DNA of 64,000 nt from Myxococcus fulvus (GTDB taxonomy: Bacteria > Myxococcota > Myxococcia > Myxococcales > Myxococcaceae): positions 930,001-994,000 of the forward strand of contig NZ_FOIB01000001.1 of NCBI RefSeq assembly GCF_900111765.1, given 5' to 3'. The translations under genes were made by a program, and so were the position numbers. The notes under the pieces were generated by a model that saw nothing but the letters and a program-made list of their open reading frames with translations, had not been told where the DNA came from and ran no database searches. Below, in pieces: positions 35,302 to 42,237 of the stretch; position 1 is the first letter of the stretch, and the number at the start of each line of letters is the position of its first letter.

Positions 35302-36331
35302 CGCGGCGCGAACCCCCTCGACGGCTCGTGTGCTCCTGCTGCGTCCCGTCGATGCACCCACGCCGCGCGAGCTGGAGAACCTCGCACTCCCCATCGATTA
35401 CGCGGGCGAGCTGGAGCAGGTGGTCGTCTCGCCCTACCGCCCGCGCCTCGGCCCGGACGTGCGCTGGCTGCCGAGCGACCCGCTCACGCCGAACCGCAAG
35501 GTGGGCCACCTCCTCTACGCGCTCTCGGTCCTCCCCACCGAGGGACGCGTGGTGCTCGCCGTGGACGCGGATGTCGCGGTGACGGGCGCGCTGGTGGAGG
35601 GGCTGGTGGCTCCGCTCCTCGCGGGCGCCGCGCTGAGCACCGCCGCGCCCACCCCCGTGGACGCACGTGACGGCGCGGGCCGTGCGATGGCGGGCCTGCT
35701 GCGCTACACGCACCACAGCTTCCTCGCGCTGCACGCGATGAGCGCCGGCGCCCCGGCCGTGTGTGGCAAGGCCCTGGGCCTGTCCGCCGAAGCCCGCGCC
35801 TCCCTCGAGTCCCTGGCCGACCACATCGGCGAGGACCTGGAGCTGTCCAAGCGCCTGCACGCGCGCGGGCTCGACGTGGCGCTGAGCGCCGCTCCCGCCG
35901 TGGTGCCGCTGGGCGAGGTGGGCTCGTGGGACATCCCCTTGTCCCGCTTCACGCGGTGGATGCGCGTGCTCGCGAGCCACCGGCCCGGCCTGTACCCCAC
36001 CGTGCCGCTGCTCTTCACGCCCACCGTGCCGCTGGTGCTGTGCGCCGCGCTCCTGGGCTCACCCGTCCTGTCCGCCGCCGTGGCGCTCCTGGTCGCCGTG
36101 CGCGCGGCGCTGGCACATCGGCTCGGGGTGCTCGGAGCGCCCCAGGGGCCTGTCCCAGGACGCGGCCGCGCCTGGACGGACTGGCTGCTGGGAGAAGTCT
36201 TGCTCCTGGCGGCCTTCGCCGTTTCACTGGGCCGGCAGGGGACGGTGACGTGGCGTGGACGGACGTACACCCTCTTGCGCGGTGGCCGCATGGTCCGCGT
36301 GTCGCCAGAGCTGACGGGAGGACCCGGATGA
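35204..36331 (+). CDS. Glycosyltransferase (Orf6 of the car operon), GT21-like
   Basis: 375 residues. One N-terminal TM helix (LLVLGWTVLATGF) and about three more between residues 255 and 345. The GT-A core has VLAVDADVAVTG (DxD-like metal site), GKALGLSAEA, HIGEDLELSKRLHARG (acidic catalytic motif) and SRFTRWMR (variant of the GT21 RxxRW box), so it resembles ceramide glucosyltransferase/HpnI. In the car operon it most likely glycosylates the carotenoid hydroxyl made by CrtC, giving the glycosides known from myxobacteria; that role is inferred. ATGA overlaps on both sides. Confidence 0.78.
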   Translation: MSAPVLLVLGWTVLATGFSAVTLARLMRMRTGRAARTPSTARVLLLRPVDAPTPRELENLALPIDYAGELEQVVVSPYRPRLGPDVRWLPSDPLTPNRKVGHLLYALSVLPTEGRVVLAVDADVAVTGALVEGLVAPLLAGAALSTAAPTPVDARDGAGRAMAGLLRYTHHSFLALHAMSAGAPAVCGKALGLSAEARASLESLADHIGEDLELSKRLHARGLDVALSAAPAVVPLGEVGSWDIPLSRFTRWMRVLASHRPGLYPTVPLLFTPTVPLVLCAALLGSPVLSAAVALLVAVRAALAHRLGVLGAPQGPVPGRGRAWTDWLLGEVLLLAAFAVSLGRQGTVTWRGRTYTLLRGGRMVRVSPELTGGPG

Positions 36332-36708
36332 CCTACGCACGTTTCCTCGGGCTGTTCGTCGTACTGCCCATCCTCATTCAACTCTGGCGCTACCGGCGGA
36401 CCTTCTCCGCGAGGACGCTGGCGCCCATGGGGATGCTCCTCATCGTCGTCTACGCGGCCACGTCCCCGTGGGACAACCTGGCCGTGAAGTGGGGCCTGTG
36501 GGGCTTCGATGCCGAGCGCATCTGGGGCATCAAGCTGGGCTATCTGCCGCTGGAGGAGTACCTCTTCTTCGGCCTCCAGACGCTGCTGGTCGGCCTGTGG
36601 GCCCGCGCCCGCCTGGCCCGCGCGCTGGAGGCTCCGTCCGCCGAGACGAAGGCCCCCGCCGCGACGCCGTCCGACCGCGCGCTGTCCCCGAGCGAGGTGT
36701 CTCCATGA
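36328..36708 (+). CDS. crtYc: Lycopene cyclase subunit CrtYc
   Basis: 126 residues, about three TM helices. Contains the cyclase-domain motif PLEEYLFFGLQTLL and the NLAVKWGLWGFDAERIW segment. The family (CarR/CrtYc/CrtYd) forms heterodimers, each subunit giving half of the membrane cyclase. In M. xanthus CrtYc and CrtYd together are a lycopene monocyclase that closes one beta-ring. The C-terminal 25 residues are Ala/Pro/Ser-rich and poorly conserved in character. It overlaps orf6 and crtYd by ATGA joints. Confidence 0.93.
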   Translation: MTYARFLGLFVVLPILIQLWRYRRTFSARTLAPMGMLLIVVYAATSPWDNLAVKWGLWGFDAERIWGIKLGYLPLEEYLFFGLQTLLVGLWARARLARALEAPSAETKAPAATPSDRALSPSEVSP

Positions 36709-37061
36709 TGGAGTCGCGCTGGGCCTACCTCATCCACCTGCTCGCGTGGACGCTGCCCCTCATCGCGTTCCAGCTGGTGGTGCTCGTGCGCCACTACAAG
36801 GAGCGCTCGGGCGCGGTGCTGCGCGCGGTGCTGCCGCCGGCCTTCATCCTCGGCCTGTACCTGGCGGTGGCCGACCACCTGGCCATCTCCACCGGCATCT
36901 GGAACTTCGGCGAGGGCAAGCACCTGGGCATCTACCTGGGCCTCGTCCCGCTGGAAGAGGTGCTCTTCTTCGTCATCACCAGCGTCCTGGTGTCGCTGGG
37001 GCTCGCCCTGTTCACGGGGCTGGCGGAGCTCGTCTGGAAGAAGGAGGCGCGCTCGCCGTGA
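36705..37061 (+). CDS. crtYd: Lycopene cyclase subunit CrtYd
   Basis: 118 residues, three TM helices (WTLPLIAFQLVVLV, AFILGLYLAVADHLA, LFFVITSVLVSLGLALF). It carries the partner motif PLEEVLFFVITS and ISTGIWNFGEGKHLGIYLG, so it is the second half of the heterodimeric lycopene cyclase. Tandem ATG codons at 36705 and 36708 make the exact start uncertain by one residue; the first gives the ATGA overlap with crtYc. It ends in a GTGA overlap with orf9. Confidence 0.93.
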   Translation: MMESRWAYLIHLLAWTLPLIAFQLVVLVRHYKERSGAVLRAVLPPAFILGLYLAVADHLAISTGIWNFGEGKHLGIYLGLVPLEEVLFFVITSVLVSLGLALFTGLAELVWKKEARSP

Positions 37062-37735
37062 TTCCCGCGGCCAAGGGAGGCCCCTTCGGGTGGGCGCTCG
37101 ACCGGTACATCGGGTGGAAGTTCCGCTCGGCGTTCCGGGGGCTGTGGGTGCGCGGCGAGCTGCCGCCTGCCGGGCCGGGGCGGCTGGTGTACCTGAACCA
37201 CGCCAACTGGTGGGACGGCTTCATGCTGCACCAGCTGTCGCGCGTGGCGGGGTGGGACGCGTACTGCCTCATGGACGAGGAGAACCTGCGGCGCTACCGC
37301 TTCCTCGCGCGCATCGGCGCCTTCAGCATCCGCCGCAAGGACGCGATGTCCTCCATCGAGTCGCTGCGCTACGCCAAGGAGCTGCTGCGCCGTCCGCGCG
37401 CGGCGCTGTATGTCTTCCCCGAGGGCGAGCACCGCCCCTTCGGCGAGCTGCCCCTGCGGCTGGAGCGCGGCGTGGAGATGCTGGCCCGGGTGGCGAAGGT
37501 GGAGTGCGTGCCCATCGGCGTGCGCTACGCCTTCTTCGAGCACGAGCTGCCGGACGTGTTGTTGGAGGTGGGCACGCCGCACCCACCCGGACCGCTGTCC
37601 GTCTTCCAGACAGGCCTGGAGACGGTGGTGAAGCGGCTCATGTCGACGACGAGCCTGGAGGGCTTCACGCGCAAGGTGTCCGGCGCGCGGGGCGTGGCCG
37701 AGCGGTGGGACGCCGCTCGGGGAGTCCAAGCATGA
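37058..37735 (+). CDS. PlsC-like acyltransferase (Orf9 of the car operon)
   Basis: 225 residues with a GTG start in a GTGA overlap with crtYd. LPLAT family motifs: HANWWD (the HX4D catalytic box), RIGAFSIRRKD, and FPEGEHRPFGELP. No signal peptide or long TM segment is evident; it is likely a peripheral inner membrane enzyme. By position it would esterify the sugar or hydroxyl of the carotenoid with a fatty acid, in line with the carotenoid glycoside esters known from myxobacteria; this substrate is inferred, not read from the sequence. Ends in ATGA with carA. Confidence 0.8.
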   Translation: MIPAAKGGPFGWALDRYIGWKFRSAFRGLWVRGELPPAGPGRLVYLNHANWWDGFMLHQLSRVAGWDAYCLMDEENLRRYRFLARIGAFSIRRKDAMSSIESLRYAKELLRRPRAALYVFPEGEHRPFGELPLRLERGVEMLARVAKVECVPIGVRYAFFEHELPDVLLEVGTPHPPGPLSVFQTGLETVVKRLMSTTSLEGFTRKVSGARGVAERWDAARGVQA

Positions 37736-38598
37736 TGTTGCGCATCCGCACCATTTCCCGACTGACGGGCATCCGCGAGGCGACGCTGCGCGCGTGGGAG
37801 CGCCGCTACGGCTTCCCCCGGCCGCTTCGCAGCGAGGGCAACAACTACCGCGTGTACTCGCGCGAGGAGGTGGAGGCCGTCCGCCGCGTCGTCCGCCTCA
37901 TCCAACTGGACGGGCTGGCGGTGAGCGAGGCCATCGCCCAGGTGGTGTCCTCGCCGCTCAAGACGATGCCCGGCGCGGAGCGGCTGCAGGAGCGCTTCTG
38001 GGGCGCCGCGATGCTGCTGGACGAGGACGAGCTGTCGCGCGTGCTGGACGAGGCCCAGCGCGCCATGGACGTGGACACGTACTGCGACGGCTTCCTCATG
38101 CCGCTGTTGCGCGAGATGGGCACGCGGCTGGACGTGGCGCGCGAGCACCTGGCCTCCGGCTACATCCGCCAGCGGCTGCGCCAGGTGCTCTCCAGCCTGG
38201 AGAGCATGGCCAGCGGGCCCCGGGTGCTCCTGGCGTGTCCCCGGGGGGACTCGCACGAAGGGGGGCTGTTGGGCTTGGCCGTGCAGCTCAAGCGCAAGGG
38301 CTGGCGCACCACGTTCCTGGGCGCGGACACCCCCGCCGAGGCCCTGCGCGTGGCGTGCGAGCAATTGCGGCCGGACCTCGTGGCGCTGTCCTTCGTCCAC
38401 GGGCGGTCGCCGGAGGAGTTCCTCACGGTGCTGTCCGAGGCGCTGCAAGCCTGCGCCCTCTCGTCGGTCGTGGTAGGAGGGCCCGGCGCGCGCGAGCACC
38501 TGAAGACCGTCTTCACGCTCGGCGCGCAGTTCGCCGAGTCGTCGCAGGAGTTGATAGCCCTCTGGAATCAGGTGCGGACCGCGCAGAATCGCCCCTGA
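37732..38598 (+). CDS. carA: MerR-type repressor CarA with B12-binding-like domain
   Basis: 288 residues. The start at 37732 follows GGGAG; ATG is doubled (37732, 37735). The N-terminal MerR winged helix shows ISRLTGIREATLRAWERRYG and NNYRVYSREEVEAVRRV. The C-terminal half is a four-helix bundle plus a cobalamin-binding fold with DSHEGG (DxHxxG) and FLGADTPAEAL. The light-sensing Wx9EH of CarH is not kept: EH remains (AREHL) but the segment is five residues shorter and the Trp aligns with Leu. That fits M. xanthus CarA, which represses PB in the dark without needing B12 and is removed by the antirepressor CarS (not in this window). Confidence 0.92.
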   Translation: MMLRIRTISRLTGIREATLRAWERRYGFPRPLRSEGNNYRVYSREEVEAVRRVVRLIQLDGLAVSEAIAQVVSSPLKTMPGAERLQERFWGAAMLLDEDELSRVLDEAQRAMDVDTYCDGFLMPLLREMGTRLDVAREHLASGYIRQRLRQVLSSLESMASGPRVLLACPRGDSHEGGLLGLAVQLKRKGWRTTFLGADTPAEALRVACEQLRPDLVALSFVHGRSPEEFLTVLSEALQACALSSVVVGGPGAREHLKTVFTLGAQFAESSQELIALWNQVRTAQNRP

Positions 38599-38612
38599 CC
38601 TGTCCGCCCCAT

Positions 38613-39512
38613 ATGGCCGAGCGCACCTACCGAATCCACGTCGCGGCCGAGCTGTCCGGGGTTCGGGTGGAGCTCATCCGCGCCTGGGAGCGGCGCTACG
38701 GGGTGCTCCAGCCGCTGCGCACGCCCGCCGGCTACCGCGTCTACACCGAGCGGGACGTGGCGCTGCTCAAGCGCCTGAAGAAGCTCACCGACGAGGGCGT
38801 GGCCATCAGCGAGGCGGCGAAGCTGCTGCCCCAGTTGCTCGCCGAGCTGGACGCGGCGAGCGTGGCCTCCGAGGAGGACCCGCTGGCCTCGGGCTCGGGG
38901 CTGGACTTCTGGCGCGACGCGGCCCTGCTGGCGGCCGAGGCGTATGACCAGGTTGGCGTGTCCGCGGTGGTGGATGAGGTGCTGTCCGCGCTGCCCCCCA
39001 TCAAGGCCTTCGAGGGCGTGCTGGCCCCTCTCCAGCGCGAGGTGGGCGAGCGCTGGCACCGGGGCACGCTGACGGTGGCGCAGGAGCACCTGGTGACGCA
39101 GGTGGTGCGCGCGCGGCTGGTGAGCCTGCTGCACGCGGCGCCGCAGGGGGGACGCAAGCACGCGCTGCTCGCGTGCTTCCCGGAGGAGGAGCATGAGCTG
39201 GGCCTGCTCGCCGTGGCCCTGCGCCTGCGCCACGCGGGGCACCGGGTGACGCTGTTGGGCCAGCGCGTGCCCGCCGTGGACCTGGGCCGCGCGGTGACGC
39301 GGCTGCGTCCGGACGTGGTGGGGCTGTCGGCGGTGAACAACCCGGGTGAGGCCGTGTTCGAGGCCACGCTCACCCAGGTCCTGCGCGAGCTGCCCCCGGG
39401 CATCCCCGTCTGGGTGGGCGGCGCCGCGGCGACGGCCCACGCGGACCTGGTGGACCGGCTGGGCGCCCGGCTGTTCAGCGCCGAGGGCGACTGGGCGCGG
39501 CTGGTGGGTTAG
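38613..39512 (+). CDS. carH: Adenosylcobalamin-dependent light-sensing repressor CarH
   Basis: 299 residues; ATG at 38613, 14 bases after carA, with no strong ribosome site. MerR helix-turn-helix: AAELSGVRVELIRAWERRYG and GYRVYTERDVALLKRL. The cobalamin domain has the complete ExHxxG motif (EEHELG) whose His ligates cobalt, and the full Wx9EH motif (WHRGTLTVAQEH), which caps the upper axial ligand in CarH. Known mechanism: with AdoCbl in the dark CarH forms tetramers that bind the operator; light breaks the Co-C bond and releases DNA. Its 3' end overlaps the convergent BNR gene by 38 bases. Confidence 0.95.
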   Translation: MAERTYRIHVAAELSGVRVELIRAWERRYGVLQPLRTPAGYRVYTERDVALLKRLKKLTDEGVAISEAAKLLPQLLAELDAASVASEEDPLASGSGLDFWRDAALLAAEAYDQVGVSAVVDEVLSALPPIKAFEGVLAPLQREVGERWHRGTLTVAQEHLVTQVVRARLVSLLHAAPQGGRKHALLACFPEEEHELGLLAVALRLRHAGHRVTLLGQRVPAVDLGRAVTRLRPDVVGLSAVNNPGEAVFEATLTQVLRELPPGIPVWVGGAAATAHADLVDRLGARLFSAEGDWARLVG

Positions 39513-40551
39513 CCCGCGACGGCCGCGAGCGCTGGAGCGTGGCGATGAGGCCCGCCTCTCCCACGGCCCAGACGCGGTTGCCCGAGCGCGAGGTGGAGAC
39601 GGCGTGGAAGCCGGTGGTGCCCAGGGGCATCCACGTGCGCGCGCCGTCCACGGACAGCTCCGAGCCGGACGGACCCACGGTGACGAGCGTGGGGCCCGGC
39701 GCGCCATGCACCTGCGCGACGCACGAGCGATAGCCCGCGGGCCGATTTCCCGGAGGCACCGTCCACGTCTTGCCGCCGTCCTTCGTGAGGGCCAGGTTGC
39801 CGGTGGCGTCCGTGGGGCGCTGGTGGTTGCCGCCCACGGCGATGCCCTCGTTCTCGCTCCAGAAGAGCAGCGAGAAGATGCCGCCGCCGTCGCCCGTGGC
39901 CAGCGGCGTGGTCGCCACGCTCCACGACTTGCCGCCGTCGGTGGTGCGCACCACGCGGGCCGCCTTGCCGCCCAGGCCGAACCACGCCTGCCGGGGGGCT
40001 CGCACGGTGATGCTGGTGCCGCTGGCCGCGAAGCCCGCCTCTCCCGGCAGCGCGGGCGGGAGGGCCTCGGCGGGGAGCGGTGCCCAGGTGGCGCCGCCGT
40101 CGGAGGTGGCGATGACCAGGAAGCGGCCCTGCACCGGGTCGCTGAAGGCCACGCCGTGGCGCTCGTCCCAGAAGGCCATGCCGTCGAAGAAGGCGCCGGG
40201 CGTGGTGTTGGTGAACTGCAGCCGCCACGTCTCGCCGCCGTCCTCCGTCTTGTAGATGCGGGACTTGTCGCCCTCGCCGATGGAGAGCAGGTACGCGGTG
40301 GTGGCGCTGAAGGCGTCCACGTCCCGGAAGTCCAGCGCCTCCGCGCCCGGCACCTTGCCCGGCCTCCACGTCTGTCCTCCGTCCGTGGTGCGCACGAAGG
40401 TGCCCTGGTCTCCGCTGGCCCAGGCCACGCGGGCGTCGACGGCGCTGACGCCGCGCAGCCTCACGGAGGTGAGGCTCGGCTGGGTCTCCCACCGCATGCC
40501 CGCGCTCCCCACCGACAGCATCGCGGCCAGAAAGATGGCTCCCGTCATCAT
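39475..40551 (-). CDS. BNR/Ycf48-like beta-propeller protein, exported
   Basis: 358 residues; ATG at 40551 after AGGAGG (a second ATG follows at 40548). N-terminal signal peptide (TGAIFLAAMLSVGSAG). Five or so Asp-box repeats of the sialidase/Ycf48 kind: TTDGGQTWRPG, TEDGGETWRLQ, TSDGGATWAPL, TTDGGKSWSVA, TKDGGKTWTVP. These form a beta-propeller without sialidase catalytic residues being evident. It is expected in the periplasm or outside. The C-terminal tail is Arg/Pro/Ser-rich. The last 38 bases overlap the end of carH on the other strand, so the two transcripts are antisense there. Confidence 0.82.
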   Translation of the reverse strand: MMTGAIFLAAMLSVGSAGMRWETQPSLTSVRLRGVSAVDARVAWASGDQGTFVRTTDGGQTWRPGKVPGAEALDFRDVDAFSATTAYLLSIGEGDKSRIYKTEDGGETWRLQFTNTTPGAFFDGMAFWDERHGVAFSDPVQGRFLVIATSDGGATWAPLPAEALPPALPGEAGFAASGTSITVRAPRQAWFGLGGKAARVVRTTDGGKSWSVATTPLATGDGGGIFSLLFWSENEGIAVGGNHQRPTDATGNLALTKDGGKTWTVPPGNRPAGYRSCVAQVHGAPGPTLVTVGPSGSELSVDGARTWMPLGTTGFHAVSTSRSGNRVWAVGEAGLIATLQRSRPSRANPPAAPSRPRR

Positions 40552-40586
40552 CGCTGAAGTCCTCCTCGTGAGGACGGGAGGCTAGC

Positions 40587-42077
40587 TCACGGCTGGGGCG
40601 GGGCCAGCTGTTCGTTGGATTGGGAGTTGTTGAAGACGACGCTCTTGTAGCGCTGGGCCGCCTCCTCTGCGTTGTCGCAGATGGGCGAGCACTTGTACGC
40701 GCCCGCGACGTTGTGGGGGTCGCGGCAGTCGTTGATGACGTTGCCCGCGGAGTCCTCGATGGGGGGCTGCAGCTCCACGCAGCCGGCCTGCAGGTGCTTC
40801 CAGCGCCAGTGGCTCAGACACGCGGGGCCGCTCGTGTCCCAGCCCGCCTCGAATTGCATGTCGGAGCTGCCGCCCGGCTGCGGCGCGGTGATGATGTTGG
40901 GCGTCAGGGCGTCCCACGGCTGGATGGGGGTGCCATCCTGGGTGAAGGGCGTGCCGTTGCCGCAGTAGTCCGCGCGGGCCATGCGGGTGCAGGCCCAGTG
41001 GGCCTTCGTCACCGCGCCCGGCGAGGCGCCGTCGAGCCAGGGCTTGTAGCCCCAGCGGTAGCACTTGGCGAGCACGCCCGGGTCGCACCCGAGCGTGAAG
41101 TGGTGGGTGGACTCCTGGCGCGCGCCGCTCGCGTTGAAGTAGCCCTCCAGGGGCACGGCCCAGGCCCAGCCCACGGCGGGATTCGCGCCCGTCGTGCACA
41201 GGTCGACGGTGGCTCCGGACGCGGGCGTCACCTGCACCCGGTAGAGGAAGGTGGAGCCGCTGGCGTCCCAGATGCCGGGGGACTCGGGGATGGTGACCTG
41301 GTTGGCGTTGATGGCGTCCACGACTTCAATCGTGGAGTTGTAGTGGGCCGTCGAGAGGCTGCGCAGCTGCGTGCCGATGAGCTGCTTGCCGCGCAGCTCC
41401 TTGTGCTCCACCGGGAAGCGGCCGCCGCTGGCCTTCGGCGAGGCGCTCCAGGGCTGCCCCGGGAGGTAGGGCCCCGCGAGCACGGTGAAGATGCCGCTCT
41501 TGGGACAGGTGAAGCGCACGGAGGGACATTCGAGGGCACAGCTGGGGTCGGGCTTCACGATGCCCTCGGACGAGCCGAGGTAGCCCTGGCGCGCGTGCTC
41601 ACAGGGCTTCTCCCCCGCGCAGACGCGCAGGACGGGGCGACCGGTGCAGCTCCCGGCGGAGCCTGCGCACTCGCCGCTGTCGAGAGTCACGAGGGTGTCC
41701 GGGGTGCACACGCCCTGGCCCTTCACGGTGAAGCCGCAGGTGCGTGTGGCTCCCGCGTCGGAGCGCAGGAAGCAGGGGCTGAGGCTGGCGGTGGTGCCCG
41801 AGACGGCGATCGGCATCTTCGCCGCGAGCTCTCCGCGGAAGACCCGCAGCAGGGCGGGGCGGCGGACGTTCTCGAAGAGGACGGTGGCGGGGTCGTAGAA
41901 GAACGAGCCGATGCTCGTGCCGTGGAGCTGCGTCCCCTGGGAGTGGGAGTCGTCGCCATCGGCGCGGAAGTCCTGGGCGGCGAGCTCGGGGGCGGCTCCC
42001 TGGGTGGACACGGGCTCGCAGGCGGCGAGCAGACACAGAGACAGCGTGGATGACAGCAATCGCGAGACGGCGCTCAT
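40587..42077 (-). CDS. ADYC-domain lipoprotein
   Basis: 496 residues from the ATG at 42077 (MSAVSRLLSS); GAGG lies upstream. A lipoprotein signal (TLSLCLLAACEP) puts the Cys near residue 20. Mature regions are Cys-rich, with PCFLRSDAGATRTCGF, CTPDTLVTLDSGEC, the diagnostic ARADYCGNGTPFTQDG box, and CLSHWRWKHLQAGC, as in myxobacterial ADYC-domain proteins. Function is not known; it should sit in the outer membrane or on the surface. It has its own sigma-54 promoter and dyad cluster matching those of the signalling operon at 42238-49707, which suggests that it is an output of that pathway. Confidence 0.78.
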   Translation of the reverse strand: MSAVSRLLSSTLSLCLLAACEPVSTQGAAPELAAQDFRADGDDSHSQGTQLHGTSIGSFFYDPATVLFENVRRPALLRVFRGELAAKMPIAVSGTTASLSPCFLRSDAGATRTCGFTVKGQGVCTPDTLVTLDSGECAGSAGSCTGRPVLRVCAGEKPCEHARQGYLGSSEGIVKPDPSCALECPSVRFTCPKSGIFTVLAGPYLPGQPWSASPKASGGRFPVEHKELRGKQLIGTQLRSLSTAHYNSTIEVVDAINANQVTIPESPGIWDASGSTFLYRVQVTPASGATVDLCTTGANPAVGWAWAVPLEGYFNASGARQESTHHFTLGCDPGVLAKCYRWGYKPWLDGASPGAVTKAHWACTRMARADYCGNGTPFTQDGTPIQPWDALTPNIITAPQPGGSSDMQFEAGWDTSGPACLSHWRWKHLQAGCVELQPPIEDSAGNVINDCRDPHNVAGAYKCSPICDNAEEAAQRYKSVVFNNSQSNEQLAPPQP

Positions 42078-42124
42078 GCGAGGGACCTCGGGTTCGTTCA
42101 ATCCATCCAGACGCGGCGCGGTAG

Positions 42125-42140
42125 AGCATCCGGCATGCCA
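42125..42140 (-). promoter_or_regulatory. Sigma-54 (-24/-12) promoter of the ADYC gene
   Basis: The minus strand reads TGGCATGCCGGATGCT. The invariant GG and GC are separated by exactly 10 bases as sigma-54 requires; TGGCAT departs from TGGCAC by one base and ATGCT from TTGCT by one. It lies 48 bases upstream of the ATG at 42077, with the dyad cluster 43-103 bases further upstream. Confidence 0.6.
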
Positions 42141-42182
42141 CGGACGGGGCAGGGGACGCGGGGTGCGTCACGGGGGCGAGGT

Positions 42183-42228
42183 GGCAAGGGCTGCCGGCAA
42201 GACTTGCCGGGGTCGGGCGAGGGTTGCC
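42183..42228. promoter_or_regulatory. Three-dyad enhancer cluster (GGCAAG-N-CTTGCC), copy 1
   Basis: The perfect palindrome CCGGCAAG-A-CTTGCCGG (42194-42210, centre 42202) is flanked by two imperfect copies centred at 42189 (GGCAAG-G-GCTGCC) and 42222 (GGCGAG-G-GTTGCC). The two right-hand dyads and the spacer between them match the cluster at 49870-49904 over about 37 bases. The set lies about 75-110 bases upstream of the predicted transcription start, the usual position for a sigma-54 activator site. A terminator for the upstream kinase gene is the alternative, but no T-tract follows. Confidence 0.6.
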
Positions 42229-42237
42229 GTCCGGGCC

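Noticed and set aside
42183..42228. Dyad cluster as a tandem terminator of the kinase gene
   Set aside because: The same three-dyad block recurs at 49836-49904, where a separate strong hairpin already ends the preceding gene, and both blocks lie at enhancer distance from -24/-12 elements. A secondary terminator effect cannot be excluded.
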